Assembly: GCF_011683915.1 (NCBI RefSeq)
Contig: NZ_JAAQPH010000006.1
Location: 1-64,000 of the forward strand
Length of the DNA stretch: 64,000 bases
Source of the DNA: Pelagibius litoralis
GTDB lineage: Bacteria; Pseudomonadota; Alphaproteobacteria; Kiloniellales; Kiloniellaceae
Reading direction: 5' to 3'
In this document: piece after piece, positions 46,332 through 55,023 of the stretch
Layout of the letters: every line of letters begins with the position of its first letter
Numbering within the stretch: the first letter of the stretch is position 1
Translations under genes and position numbers: made by a program
Notes under the pieces: generated by a model
Seen by the model: only the letters and a program-made list of their open reading frames with translations
Database searches by the model: none
Told to the model about the DNA's origin: nothing

Positions 46332-47708
46332 ATGCGTGTTCCAAAGTCGACGGTTCCGGGTATTGTCAGCCCGGCCATACCGGGGCGCATGGCCTCATTG
46401 CTGCTCTCGCTGCTTTATCAGCTTGATCAAACACAATGGCTCAGTGCCGAAGCGCTTTTTGCCGAACAAGCCCGTCAACTGCAGCTGCTGTTCGGCCATG
46501 CGGCCGCGACCGTTCCCTTCTACAACAGGCGTTTTGCCGAAGCCGGGGTCGACCCCGCTGCGGTGGTTACCCGGGAGACGCTGAACCGCCTGCCCATTCT
46601 CAGGCGCAGCGAGTTGCAGGGCGCGGGCGACGACATCAACACGACAGCCCTGCCGAAATCCCACGGCAAGACGCATGAGGTAGAGACCTCCGGCTCTACC
46701 GGCCGGTCGGTCCGGCTTAACGGGACGGAAGTGACGAGCGTTTTCTGGCGTGCCTGCGTGATGCGCGAGCACCTTTGGCAGGGCCGCGATCTGGGCGGCA
46801 AGCTGGCGGCCATTCGCTGGGCACGCAAGGGTATAGCCATGCCGCCTGAGGGCGCACACGGTGAATCCTGGGGACCTGCCTCCGGCGCCATCTACCCGAC
46901 CGGTCCGGCCGTGCTGCTTAACATCATGAGTGAGTTGCCGGAGCAGGTCGCCTGGATACACAAAGAGGCGCCAGATTACCTTATTTCATTTCCCTCCAAT
47001 CTGGTAGCGCTGGCCAAGCATTGTATCGAACGCGACATTCGGTTTGAAAGCTTGAAGCAAGTGATGGCGGTCGGCGAGACGGTTACCGACCAAGCCCGCA
47101 AGCTTGTTCGGGAAGCTTGGGGTATTCCCATCAAAGATTCTTACAGCTGCGAAGAAGCCGGCTATCTGACCATTCAGTGCCCGGACCACGATGTCTATCA
47201 TGTTCAGTCGGAGAGTGTATTCGTCGAAGTCGTTGATGACGAGGGCAAGGCCTGCAGCCCCGGCGAAGGCGGCCGTGTCCTGATTACCTCGCTCCACAAC
47301 TTTGCGACGCCGCTGATCCGCTATGAGCTTGGTGACTACGCGGAGGTTGGCGCGCCTTGCGCTTGTGGGCGGGGCCTTCCGGTAATCACAAGGACGCTGG
47401 GCCGCCAGCGCAATCGTCTGATCCTGCCGGATGGATCAAGCGTTTTCCCCTATCTTGGTGACCACGGAGACTACCAAGCAATCACATCGGTGGTGCAGCG
47501 GTTCCAGTTCATTCAACGCAGTCTCAATGAGATAGAGAAGCTGATGGTCGTCTCTGCACCGGTCACACCGAAGCAAGAGGAGCATATGCGTGCGCTGATC
47601 GTCCGCAATCTAGGGCACCCCTTTAACGTAACCTTCACCTATGTTGATGAGATTCCGCTCAGCCCCCGTGGCAAGTACGAAGAGTTTGTTTCTGAGGTGA
47701 CCGGCTAA
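46332..47708 (+). CDS. CapK/PaaK-like adenylate-forming enzyme
   Basis: The ATG at 46332 has GGGGGGAAGACAGG before it and gives 458 residues. The protein carries the adenylation P-loop HEVETSGSTGRSVRL, a DSYSCEEAGYLTIQCPDHD segment corresponding to the second core motif, RVLITSLHNFATPLIRYELG and the C-terminal hinge/lysine region LSPRGKYEEFVSEV. A Cys pair (GAPCACGRGLPVI) resembles the zinc site of CapK/PaaK relatives. Phenylacetate-CoA ligases and CapK-like enzymes activate carboxylates to acyl-AMP; the substrate is unknown. It is co-directed and close to the P450 gene (24 bases), so the two may act in one pathway. Confidence 0.85.
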   Translation: MRVPKSTVPGIVSPAIPGRMASLLLSLLYQLDQTQWLSAEALFAEQARQLQLLFGHAAATVPFYNRRFAEAGVDPAAVVTRETLNRLPILRRSELQGAGDDINTTALPKSHGKTHEVETSGSTGRSVRLNGTEVTSVFWRACVMREHLWQGRDLGGKLAAIRWARKGIAMPPEGAHGESWGPASGAIYPTGPAVLLNIMSELPEQVAWIHKEAPDYLISFPSNLVALAKHCIERDIRFESLKQVMAVGETVTDQARKLVREAWGIPIKDSYSCEEAGYLTIQCPDHDVYHVQSESVFVEVVDDEGKACSPGEGGRVLITSLHNFATPLIRYELGDYAEVGAPCACGRGLPVITRTLGRQRNRLILPDGSSVFPYLGDHGDYQAITSVVQRFQFIQRSLNEIEKLMVVSAPVTPKQEEHMRALIVRNLGHPFNVTFTYVDEIPLSPRGKYEEFVSEVTG

Positions 47709-47732
47709 TCCGGCGTTTGAAAAGGGTGCCTG

Positions 47733-48488
47733 ATGGCTGATCTAGAGGGATATATCGAGCGTGTTGACTGCCTGGACAAGACGACCCGGGCGGACATGTT
47801 CAAGCTCTATGAGCACTATTATGGGGGTACCAGCGAGGAGCTCTTTCTGCGCGATCTTGCAGATAAGCAGTACGCCGTTATCTTGAGGGACCCCAACCAC
47901 TCCCTCCAAGGGTTTTCTTCGATTAAGGTCTGGGAAGAGAGTTTTCGCGGCGACCCGGTTCGAATCATGTACTCCGGCGATACCATCGTTCACCAAGACC
48001 ATTGGGGCCAGCAGGCGCTAGCTTTCACATGGATTCATTTCTCCGGCGCGCTGAAGTCGGAAGCACCTGAGGTTCCTCTCTATTGGCTGTTGCTGGTTAA
48101 GGGGCATCGTACTTATCGTTATCTGCGTGCTTTCTATCGGGTCTTCTATCCCGCCTATAACCGGTCAACACCGGAAGCGTCTAAAGCATTGATGGACCAA
48201 CTTGCCACCAACAAGTTTGGCGAATTCTATAATTCTGAAACAGGCGTCCTGCATTATCCCAGTTCTCACGGCCATCTGAGAACTGATTGGGCGCAGATTC
48301 CAGAGAAGGACAGACGCAGGCCCGATGTTCGTTTCTTTCTGGAACGAAACCCTGGCTATGTGCACGGCGACGAACTGATTTGCCTAACCGAACTCAGTCA
48401 CAAAAACCAGAACCCGCTTGCCGCGCGTCTCTTTGCTTCCGGTTATGACGGTGGTCTCGAGGCGGCAATCTCACACAGCAGCAAATGA
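47733..48488 (+). CDS. Protein of unknown function, possibly acyltransferase-like
   Basis: The 251-residue protein starts 25 bases after the CapK-like gene. It has no signal or clear membrane segment. Beta-strand-like stretches (QYAVILRDPNHSLQGFSSIK, VRIMYSGDTIVHQDHWGQQA) followed by a helix (WIHFSGALKSEAPEVPLYWL) and YRYLRAFYRVFYPAYN suggest a GNAT-like fold in which the strand IMYSGDTIV would face the cofactor, but I cannot assign it to a named family. The base composition is visibly less GC-rich than the flanking housekeeping genes. Together with the P450 and CapK-like genes it looks like part of a small biosynthetic or modification pathway. Confidence 0.65.
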   Translation: MADLEGYIERVDCLDKTTRADMFKLYEHYYGGTSEELFLRDLADKQYAVILRDPNHSLQGFSSIKVWEESFRGDPVRIMYSGDTIVHQDHWGQQALAFTWIHFSGALKSEAPEVPLYWLLLVKGHRTYRYLRAFYRVFYPAYNRSTPEASKALMDQLATNKFGEFYNSETGVLHYPSSHGHLRTDWAQIPEKDRRRPDVRFFLERNPGYVHGDELICLTELSHKNQNPLAARLFASGYDGGLEAAISHSSK

Positions 48489-48516
48489 CTTCAGCACACA
48501 GTAATCCAGCTTGCGG

Positions 48517-49354
48517 CTACTTATGTCCAAAGGCTTTCCGGATGTCTGCGCATTGCCTGTCGATTCGACCCGCTTCCGCCTCGGTCAACCTTTTGCGGTA
48601 ATTACTGATACTTGTTGAAAAAATCGGACCACCACTCAATTCGGTCAGATAAGCGCTCCAGCGCGGGTGGCTATGCAATGCGTCATTTCCTTGATCGATC
48701 TGGTCGGACAGGGTGCGCTCCTCAATCACGCTCTCGAATGCCAAAGGGACCTTGCAGAATGTCGCAAGGCCGTTGATCACGTTCCTGGTATCGCCGACCA
48801 GTGACTCATATCTGACGAAAACAACCTTTTCCTTCAAAGTGCCCTGGTCCTTCTTGAGCGCGCTCATAACGGGCAGATAGAACCGACGATAAGACTGGCA
48901 AAGGTTGTCGATATATCGAATGGCAGTCGCCAGAAAACTGTTCACGCCACTGTGCCTGTGTTTCTCGCCGACCCGCAGCATCGATGCAATCGTGTCCTTG
49001 GGATCGCGCACCGAGACAACAAACCGGGCATCAGGCAGCAGGGCGGCAGCCTGCGGGAAGTGCAGCAATAGTTCGGGGTTTTTCAAGACAAGGCAACCTA
49101 GTTGACCCAGCCGGCGATGAGTTTCTGCTATCAGACGATCCAGCAGATCCTTGGTGAAGTCGAACAGGCCCTTCGTGTCGCCGAGATAGTCATCGATGTA
49201 AAGCCGGTCCGCTGTCGGCGTACTGCGCATAGATCGCGATCTGTGACGTCAGGTAGCGGCAGCCGTGTACGAAGGGATTGGATTCGGGCGACGAGCAGAG
49301 AATTTGTTGCAGCAGTGTGGTGCCACTGCGCATGGCGCCAACAACGAGGATCAA
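48517..49354 (-). pseudogene. Frameshifted sulfotransferase
   Basis: Two minus-strand frames together make one sulfotransferase. The 5' part starts near TTG 49354 and reads ILVVGAMRSGTTLLQQILCS, the PAPS-binding P-loop, then NPFVHGCRYLTSQIAIYAQY-ADSG before a TGA at 49192. The 3' part (from 49230) reads RLYIDDYLGDTKGLFDFTKD, VSVRDPKDTIASML (3'-phosphate site) and HPRWSAYLTELSGG to the stop at 48517. A single inserted base near 49205-49230 explains the break. The upstream frame also meets a TAA six bases before TTG, so the N-terminus is uncertain. Sulfotransferases move sulfate from PAPS to hydroxyls; this copy is probably inactive, unless the base is a sequence error. Confidence 0.75.
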
Positions 49355-49432
49355 ATTTTAGGGTTGTGTGTTCACCTGGATTGGATAGCACGTTTCGCTC
49401 CGTCTGCCATGATTCGCTCTGCCGGCAAGATG

Positions 49433-50371
49433 TCAGGCCGCCGCTTTGCGCGTTGCCAGGTAAATGCCCGGCAGCACCATCGCGGCGCCGACCAGATGAT
49501 AGAGCTGCAGGTCTTCGCCGAGCACCAGGAAGGCCAGCACGGCGTTGTAGAGGGGTATCAGGTACATCAACAGGCCCGTCGGCCCGGCGCCGAGGGTCCG
49601 CTGGATCAGGCCGTAGGCCTGGTAGGCCCCGAAAGAAGCGAAGAGCGCGAGGAAGCCAACGGTCAGAAAGCTGGTCGTGTTGAGCGGGGGAAGGTCGCCG
49701 CTCACCCCCTCTGCGATGGTGAAGGGCAGCAGGATCAAAACGCCGCCCCCCACTATGGCCGCGAAACGCACCATCAGCGGCATGGCCGAGGGACGGTGCC
49801 GCAACATGATCGAGTAGATCGCCCAGGCGATCATGGCGCAGACAACCCAGAGGTCGCCGGCAGCAAAACTCAAGCCGGCGAGGACGCCGAAGTCGCCGCG
49901 GCAGATAATTGCGACCACCCCGGTCAGCGAGAGAGCGATCCCCAGGCTTTGCAACGGCGATACTGTTTCCTGATAGGCGAAGCGGGCGATGAGCACGATC
50001 AGAATGGGGGAGGCGGCGTAGATCAGGCCGATGTTGGTCGCTGTTGTGGTATCGGCCCCGATGTAGACGAAAGCGCCGCAGACCCCCATGCCCAGGGCGC
50101 CGAGTATCAGCAGGTCGCGCCATTCGCGCCGGATGGCGCTGCGGTGCTGCCAAAGGGCGGCGGCGATAAAGGGCATCAACAGCAACAGGGTGGCGAACCA
50201 GCGCCAGAACGCCAGAGCGATCGGCGGAAAAAGGTCATGTGTCGCCCGGGCGGTGAGCATGTTGGAGCAAAACAGGGCCGGGGCGATAAGCAGCAGCGCC
50301 AGGGCCAGTTGCCGCTCGCTGATTCCCAGCCATCTCGGGCCGGTAATGTCCTTGGTTTCGTCGCTCGCCAT
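49433..50371 (-). CDS. DMT-superfamily EamA transporter
   Basis: The likely start is ATG 50371 (MASDETKDITGPRWLGISER), giving 312 residues; the frame is open to 50434. About ten hydrophobic helices form two EamA repeats (QLALALLLIAPALFCSNML, AFWRWFATLLLLMPFIAAAL, ILIVLIARFAYQETVSPLQS, GPTGLLMYLIPLYNAVLAFL). This is a small-molecule carrier of the inner membrane with unknown cargo. It is unrelated in detail to the transporter at 20316. It follows the DUF455 gene on the same strand after 85 bases. Confidence 0.88.
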   Translation of the reverse strand: MASDETKDITGPRWLGISERQLALALLLIAPALFCSNMLTARATHDLFPPIALAFWRWFATLLLLMPFIAAALWQHRSAIRREWRDLLILGALGMGVCGAFVYIGADTTTATNIGLIYAASPILIVLIARFAYQETVSPLQSLGIALSLTGVVAIICRGDFGVLAGLSFAAGDLWVVCAMIAWAIYSIMLRHRPSAMPLMVRFAAIVGGGVLILLPFTIAEGVSGDLPPLNTTSFLTVGFLALFASFGAYQAYGLIQRTLGAGPTGLLMYLIPLYNAVLAFLVLGEDLQLYHLVGAAMVLPGIYLATRKAAA

Positions 50372-50455
50372 CAGGCGAACACCCCTAACCGGTCCCGCCC
50401 CGCCGGTCAAACGCAGCTCTCGCAGAGCTGGCATGCGGGGGTGCCGGCATGCGGC

Positions 50456-51253
50456 TCAGGGTAGCGCCAGGGCTTCGTAGAAGTCGGCGGGGAAGCCGGC
50501 GCTGTCGCGCGCAGCCGCATTGAACGGCGGCTTTACCTGACCCTTGAAATGCAGACGGACGAGGCTCAGCCAGGTTTCCCGGGGGTCGAGGTTACGGGTG
50601 CCGCAAAGATGATCGAACCATCGCTTGCCGATGGCGACATGGCCGATCTCGTCTTCATAGATGACCTCCAGCACCGCCGCGCTCTCGTGGTCCTCCACCG
50701 CCTGCAGCTTGGTGATCATGTTGGGGGTCACGTCCAGGCCGCGGGCCTCCAGCACCAGGGGCACCACCGCCAGACGGGCCAGCAGGTCGTGGGCGGTCTC
50801 CTCGGCCGCCTGCCACAGTCCGTCGTGGGCCGGCAGCTCGCCATAGGCAGCGCCAAGCTCCGTCAGCCGCTCGGACAGAAGAAGGAAGTGTTTGCCTTCT
50901 TCCTCGGCGACCAGCAGCCAGTCATCATAAAAGGCATCCGGCATCTGCTCTGCCGTGAAGCGCGCCAGGATGTCGCAAGCCAGATCGATGGCGTTCAGTT
51001 CGATGTGCGCCAGCGCGTGCAGCAGGGCGATGCGACCGGCGGTGCCGCGGTTGATCCTGCGCCGGGGCACCTCGCCCGGTCGCTTCAGCAGCGGATGGGT
51101 GGGGCGGTTGGGCCGGTCAGGCGGCTTGTCCCGGCCCCGTTCGGCGATCTCTCCGTTGGACCAATCCGCCGCCATGACGCGGGCGAGCCTGGCTTTCTGC
51201 TGCGGGTCTGCCTCTTGCAGAACTGCAACGGCGCGCCCTGTTAGATCGGTCAT
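50456..51253 (-). CDS. Ferritin-like DUF455 protein
   Basis: The start at ATG 51253 gives 265 residues. DUF455 proteins have a four-helix ferritin-like domain with a di-metal site; here RINRGTAGRIALLHALAHIE, NAIDLACDILARFTAEQMPD, LLVAEEEGKHFLLLSERLTE and VLEVIYEDEIGHVAIGKRWF contain the repeated E...E-x-x-H ligands. A role in metal-dependent hydroxylation has been guessed for the family but not shown. It lies 28 bases after bcp on the same strand and is probably co-transcribed with it and perhaps glnE. Confidence 0.9.
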   Translation of the reverse strand: MTDLTGRAVAVLQEADPQQKARLARVMAADWSNGEIAERGRDKPPDRPNRPTHPLLKRPGEVPRRRINRGTAGRIALLHALAHIELNAIDLACDILARFTAEQMPDAFYDDWLLVAEEEGKHFLLLSERLTELGAAYGELPAHDGLWQAAEETAHDLLARLAVVPLVLEARGLDVTPNMITKLQAVEDHESAAVLEVIYEDEIGHVAIGKRWFDHLCGTRNLDPRETWLSLVRLHFKGQVKPPFNAAARDSAGFPADFYEALALP

Positions 51254-51281
51254 CGAAGGATGTTCCCCTATCCTGCGGCCT

Positions 51282-51743
51282 CTAGAGAGCCTGTACAGCC
51301 TCAAGCACCGCATCCACGTGGCCGGGCACCTTGACCTTCCGCCACTCGCCACGCACCACACCCTTCTCGTCGATCAGATAGGTGGCCCGTTCGATGCCCA
51401 TGTATTTCCTGCCGTACATGGATTTCTCGACCCAGGTGCCGTAGGCCTCGCACACAGTCCCGTCTTCGTCGGAGGCCAGGGTGAAAGGCAGTTCGTACTT
51501 GGCCTTGAACTTGTCGTGCTTGGCGACGCTGTCCTTGGAAACCCCGATGACGGTGGCGTCGAGCTTGGAGAAGTCAGGCAGCGAATCACGGAAACCGCAG
51601 GCCTCCTTGGTGCAGCCCGGCGTATCGTCCTTGGGATAGAAGTACAACACGATCTTCCTGCCCTTGAGGTCTTTCAACGCAACCGTGCCGCCGCCATCGG
51701 TGGTCATTTTGAAGTTGGGTGCTTTTTTCCCGATCTCGACCAT
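51282..51743 (-). CDS. bcp: Thioredoxin-dependent peroxiredoxin (Bcp/PrxQ)
   Basis: Bcp reduces hydroperoxides. The 153-residue protein shows MVEIGKKAPNFKMTTDGGGT, YFYPKDDTPGCTKEACGFRD with the peroxidatic Cys in TPGCT and a resolving Cys five residues on (the PrxQ type), and VIGVSKDSVAKHDKFKAKYE. It is 165 bases after glnE and directly ahead of the DUF455 gene. Confidence 0.96.
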   Translation of the reverse strand: MVEIGKKAPNFKMTTDGGGTVALKDLKGRKIVLYFYPKDDTPGCTKEACGFRDSLPDFSKLDATVIGVSKDSVAKHDKFKAKYELPFTLASDEDGTVCEAYGTWVEKSMYGRKYMGIERATYLIDEKGVVRGEWRKVKVPGHVDAVLEAVQAL

Positions 51744-51908
51744 CCCTGCAATCCTCTTTTGCCAGATCCATGAACGCGGGCCGCGTCCGGCACCCTATCC
51801 AACGGGGCCCCAACACAGTCCGCGTCCGATAAAGATCGTACGATGCCGGGCAAGGTCAAGGATTGCTTTTCCGCAAAGGCTTACCGGGTGGATTGAGGTC
51901 TTGGTGAT

Positions 51909-54900
51909 TTAAGGCAGGGCGATGCTGTCGGTCTCGGCCGTCGCAGGGCGCGCGGGCCGGTCGATCCTCTCGGCGAAAATGTTCCGGACCCAATCCAGTG
52001 TCGCGACGAGGTGGTCGCGCAGGGCGGCGAAGCTCTCCATGCCGGTGCTTGCCGCCAGCGATGCCTGCAGCGCCGGGGAGAGTGTGTCCGCATCGAAGGC
52101 AGGGCCGACGGTAAGGCGCAGTGCCTCCTGGACCTGACGCAGAAAACGCGTGGCCTCGATCAGGGCGGCGGCGGTCTCGCCCTCCAGAACGCCGACTGCC
52201 GCCAGGCGTTCGTAAGCCTCCTGGGTCGGGGTCGCCAACACCTCCGGGTGGCTCGCTGCCTCGCGCAGCTGCAGGTATTGGGCCAGGAACTCCAGGTCGA
52301 TGAGGCCGCCCGCGGCGTACTTCACGCTCCAAAGCGATTTTGCCGGGCGCTCTTTGTGCAGGCGCCGGCGCATGGCCGCGACATCCGCCAGAAGGCTTTC
52401 GGGGTCGCGGGGCCGCGCGAGGATGTGCCTGAGGCTTTCTTCCACCCTGGTGCAGAAGTCCAGCGGCCCGGCAATCACCCGCGCCCTGGTCAGGGCCATG
52501 TGTTCCCAGCTCCAGGCCTGTTCCGCGTAGTAGCGGCGGAAGGCGGAAAGCGAGGTCGCGATGGGTCCGGCATTGCCGGAGGGCCGCAGGCGCATGTCGA
52601 TCTCGTAAAGCGTTCCCTCGCCGGTTTGTGCCGTTACGGCGTTGATCAGGCGTTGGGCGAGGCGCGCATAGTAGCGTGCCGGATCCAGCGGCTTGGCGCC
52701 GTCCGACTGATGGTTCGCCGGCCCCGGCTCATAGAGCAGGATCAGATCGAGATCGGACGAGACGGTCATCTCGCGCCCGCCCATTTTGCCCAGGGCGACA
52801 ACGGCAAGGCCGGAGCCGCTGAGGTGGCCGTGGTTGCGGGCGAGATCCTCGATCACCGGCTGATAGAGCGCCCGCAACGCCGCTGCGGCGATGTCGCTGA
52901 GGGCCCGGCCACTGTCGTCCACCGTGCCTTTGTGCCGCAGGATGTGGACGCCGACCTGAAAGCGCCGGTCGTTGGTCCAGCGCCGGGTGAGGTCCAGAGT
53001 GTCCTGAAGGTCTTTTGCGTCGGTCAGGACATGTTGCAGTTCCTGCTCAAGGTTCTCGCCCGGGGGCAGGGGGTCGAAGAAATCGCTCGACAGGACGGCT
53101 TCCAGAAGCGAGGGGTTGCGGGTCAGGCGGTCGGCGAGGAGCGGCGCCGATCCCATGATTTCGGCCAAGAGCTCCAGCAGGCGCGGGTTGCTGCACAGCA
53201 GGGAGAAAAGCTGCACCCCGGCGGGCAGTCCTGCCAGGAAGCTGTCGAATTTCACCAGGGCCTGGTCCGGCTCGCGGGTTTTGCCGAGCAGGTCCAGAAC
53301 GCTTGGTACGAGTTCCGTCAGCATCTGCCGGCTGCGGTCCGAGCGGACGGCGCGGTAACGGCCGTGATGCCAGCCGCTGACCAGTTTCCAGGCGCGGTTG
53401 GGGTCGTCAAATCCGAGACCCGCCAAGGTCGACAGGGTTTCCGGATCCGCCTGTCCGCCGGTGAAAACCAGGCTTCCCGGGCTTGAACTTCCTGGGCTTG
53501 AAAGAGAGGGTGATTCCTCGAACAGATGGGCGTAGTGATCCTCGACGAGGCGCAGCCTGGCGAGCAGATCGTCGCGGAACCGGGCCGGATCGCGATAGCC
53601 CAGGAAGACCGCGAGGCTGTCGACAGCCTCGTCGTCCTTTGGAATTTCGTGGGTCTGCTGATCTTCGATCATCTGCAGGCGGTGTTCCAGACGCCTCAGA
53701 AAGTCATAGGCCTCACACAAACCGTCGGCGACCGCCTGATCGATATGCCCGCTGAAGACCAGCGCGGCCAGTGCCTCCTTGGTCTTTGGCGCCCGCAGGC
53801 TGGGATCGCGGCCACCCCAGATAAGTTGCTGGGTCTGAGCAAAGAACTCGATCTCACGGATGCCGCCGCGTCCCAGTTTTACATTGTGGCCATTAATGGC
53901 GATCACCGAGCCGCCTTTGTGGGCATTGATTTGCCGCTTGATCGAGTGAACGTCCTCGATGGCCCAGAAATCGAGGTGCTTGCGCCAGACGAAGGGGCGC
54001 AACTCGTCCAGAAAGCGGGCGCCGAGCTCTCGGTCGCCGGCAATCGGCCGGGCCTTGATCATGGCCGCCCGTTCCCAGTTCTGCCCCAGGCTCTCGTAGT
54101 AGGTCAGCGCGGCATTGACGCTGATCGCCAGCGGCATGGCACTGGGGTCGGGCCTCAGGCGCAGGTCGGTCCGGAAGACATAGCCCTCGGCCGTGTGCTC
54201 ATCGAGGACACGCATCAGATCCCGGGTGAAGCGCACCATGCCCTGGTGGATGCCTCTGCTGTGCCGGTAGTCGATCTTTTCGGGATCGAAGATCACGATG
54301 AGGTCGATATCCGAAGAGTAGTTGAGCTCCCCGGCGCCCAGTTTCCCCATACCGAGGATTGCCAGGCCGCAATCGCCGGTTGCCTGCCCGCCGCTGGCCG
54401 CGAGGGCCAGTTCGCCGCGATCTTCGGCCTGCCGCAGCAGGCTGGCGAGGGCGGCGTCCACGGCCGTCTCGGCAAAGTCCGAGAGTGCCTGGGTGACGGC
54501 GGCGACATCCCAAAGCCCGGTAATGTCGGTATAGGCAATAGCAAAGGCGGCGCGGCGTCTCAGAAGCCGGAGACAGCGCATCAATTCCGCTTGATCCCGG
54601 CAGCCTGCGGCCTTGCTTTTGAGATCCTCAAGGGCTTTCCTGAGAACCCACTGCGGCCCATACTTTAAAGTATCGGGAAGAAGGCCGATATCTGCGGTAA
54701 GGCATTGGCTGAGAAAGGGCGAGTTGGCAAAGATCGATTGGAGCAGCAGGGGGCCGGCAGGCGCCAGATCCAACTGCTCCAAAAAATCACGGAGCGCCGG
54801 GTCCGACGCGGTTTCGGCCTTTGCGCGCCATCGCTCCAACCAAGCCTCGCCGTTTGACGGCTGCAGGGTTCCTGGCAATGCGGATGTTTCTGGTAGGTAA

Positions 54901-54914
54901 GGGAGTTCGACCAT
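51909..54914 (-). CDS. glnE: Glutamine synthetase adenylyltransferase/deadenylyltransferase
   Basis: GlnE adds AMP to glutamine synthetase when nitrogen is plentiful and removes it when scarce. The 1001 residues contain two nucleotidyltransferase domains: LGAGELNYSSDIDLIVIFDP (about residue 200, the deadenylating half) and MTVSSDLDLILLYEPGP in the C-terminal, adenylating half, plus the helical linkers between. It is divergent from the AsmA-like gene (109-base gap) and followed by bcp. The length and domain order are normal for alphaproteobacteria. Confidence 0.96.
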   Translation of the reverse strand: MVELPYLPETSALPGTLQPSNGEAWLERWRAKAETASDPALRDFLEQLDLAPAGPLLLQSIFANSPFLSQCLTADIGLLPDTLKYGPQWVLRKALEDLKSKAAGCRDQAELMRCLRLLRRRAAFAIAYTDITGLWDVAAVTQALSDFAETAVDAALASLLRQAEDRGELALAASGGQATGDCGLAILGMGKLGAGELNYSSDIDLIVIFDPEKIDYRHSRGIHQGMVRFTRDLMRVLDEHTAEGYVFRTDLRLRPDPSAMPLAISVNAALTYYESLGQNWERAAMIKARPIAGDRELGARFLDELRPFVWRKHLDFWAIEDVHSIKRQINAHKGGSVIAINGHNVKLGRGGIREIEFFAQTQQLIWGGRDPSLRAPKTKEALAALVFSGHIDQAVADGLCEAYDFLRRLEHRLQMIEDQQTHEIPKDDEAVDSLAVFLGYRDPARFRDDLLARLRLVEDHYAHLFEESPSLSSPGSSSPGSLVFTGGQADPETLSTLAGLGFDDPNRAWKLVSGWHHGRYRAVRSDRSRQMLTELVPSVLDLLGKTREPDQALVKFDSFLAGLPAGVQLFSLLCSNPRLLELLAEIMGSAPLLADRLTRNPSLLEAVLSSDFFDPLPPGENLEQELQHVLTDAKDLQDTLDLTRRWTNDRRFQVGVHILRHKGTVDDSGRALSDIAAAALRALYQPVIEDLARNHGHLSGSGLAVVALGKMGGREMTVSSDLDLILLYEPGPANHQSDGAKPLDPARYYARLAQRLINAVTAQTGEGTLYEIDMRLRPSGNAGPIATSLSAFRRYYAEQAWSWEHMALTRARVIAGPLDFCTRVEESLRHILARPRDPESLLADVAAMRRRLHKERPAKSLWSVKYAAGGLIDLEFLAQYLQLREAASHPEVLATPTQEAYERLAAVGVLEGETAAALIEATRFLRQVQEALRLTVGPAFDADTLSPALQASLAASTGMESFAALRDHLVATLDWVRNIFAERIDRPARPATAETDSIALP

Positions 54915-55023
54915 CTCACAACGCTCGTTAAGCGATCAGACTGCGGAATGCGGCCCAGCCGGTCAAGGACCGGTTGATCAAGGCCCTGATGCCGGTCGGT
55001 CATCGTCCGAGCGATCCGAAGAG

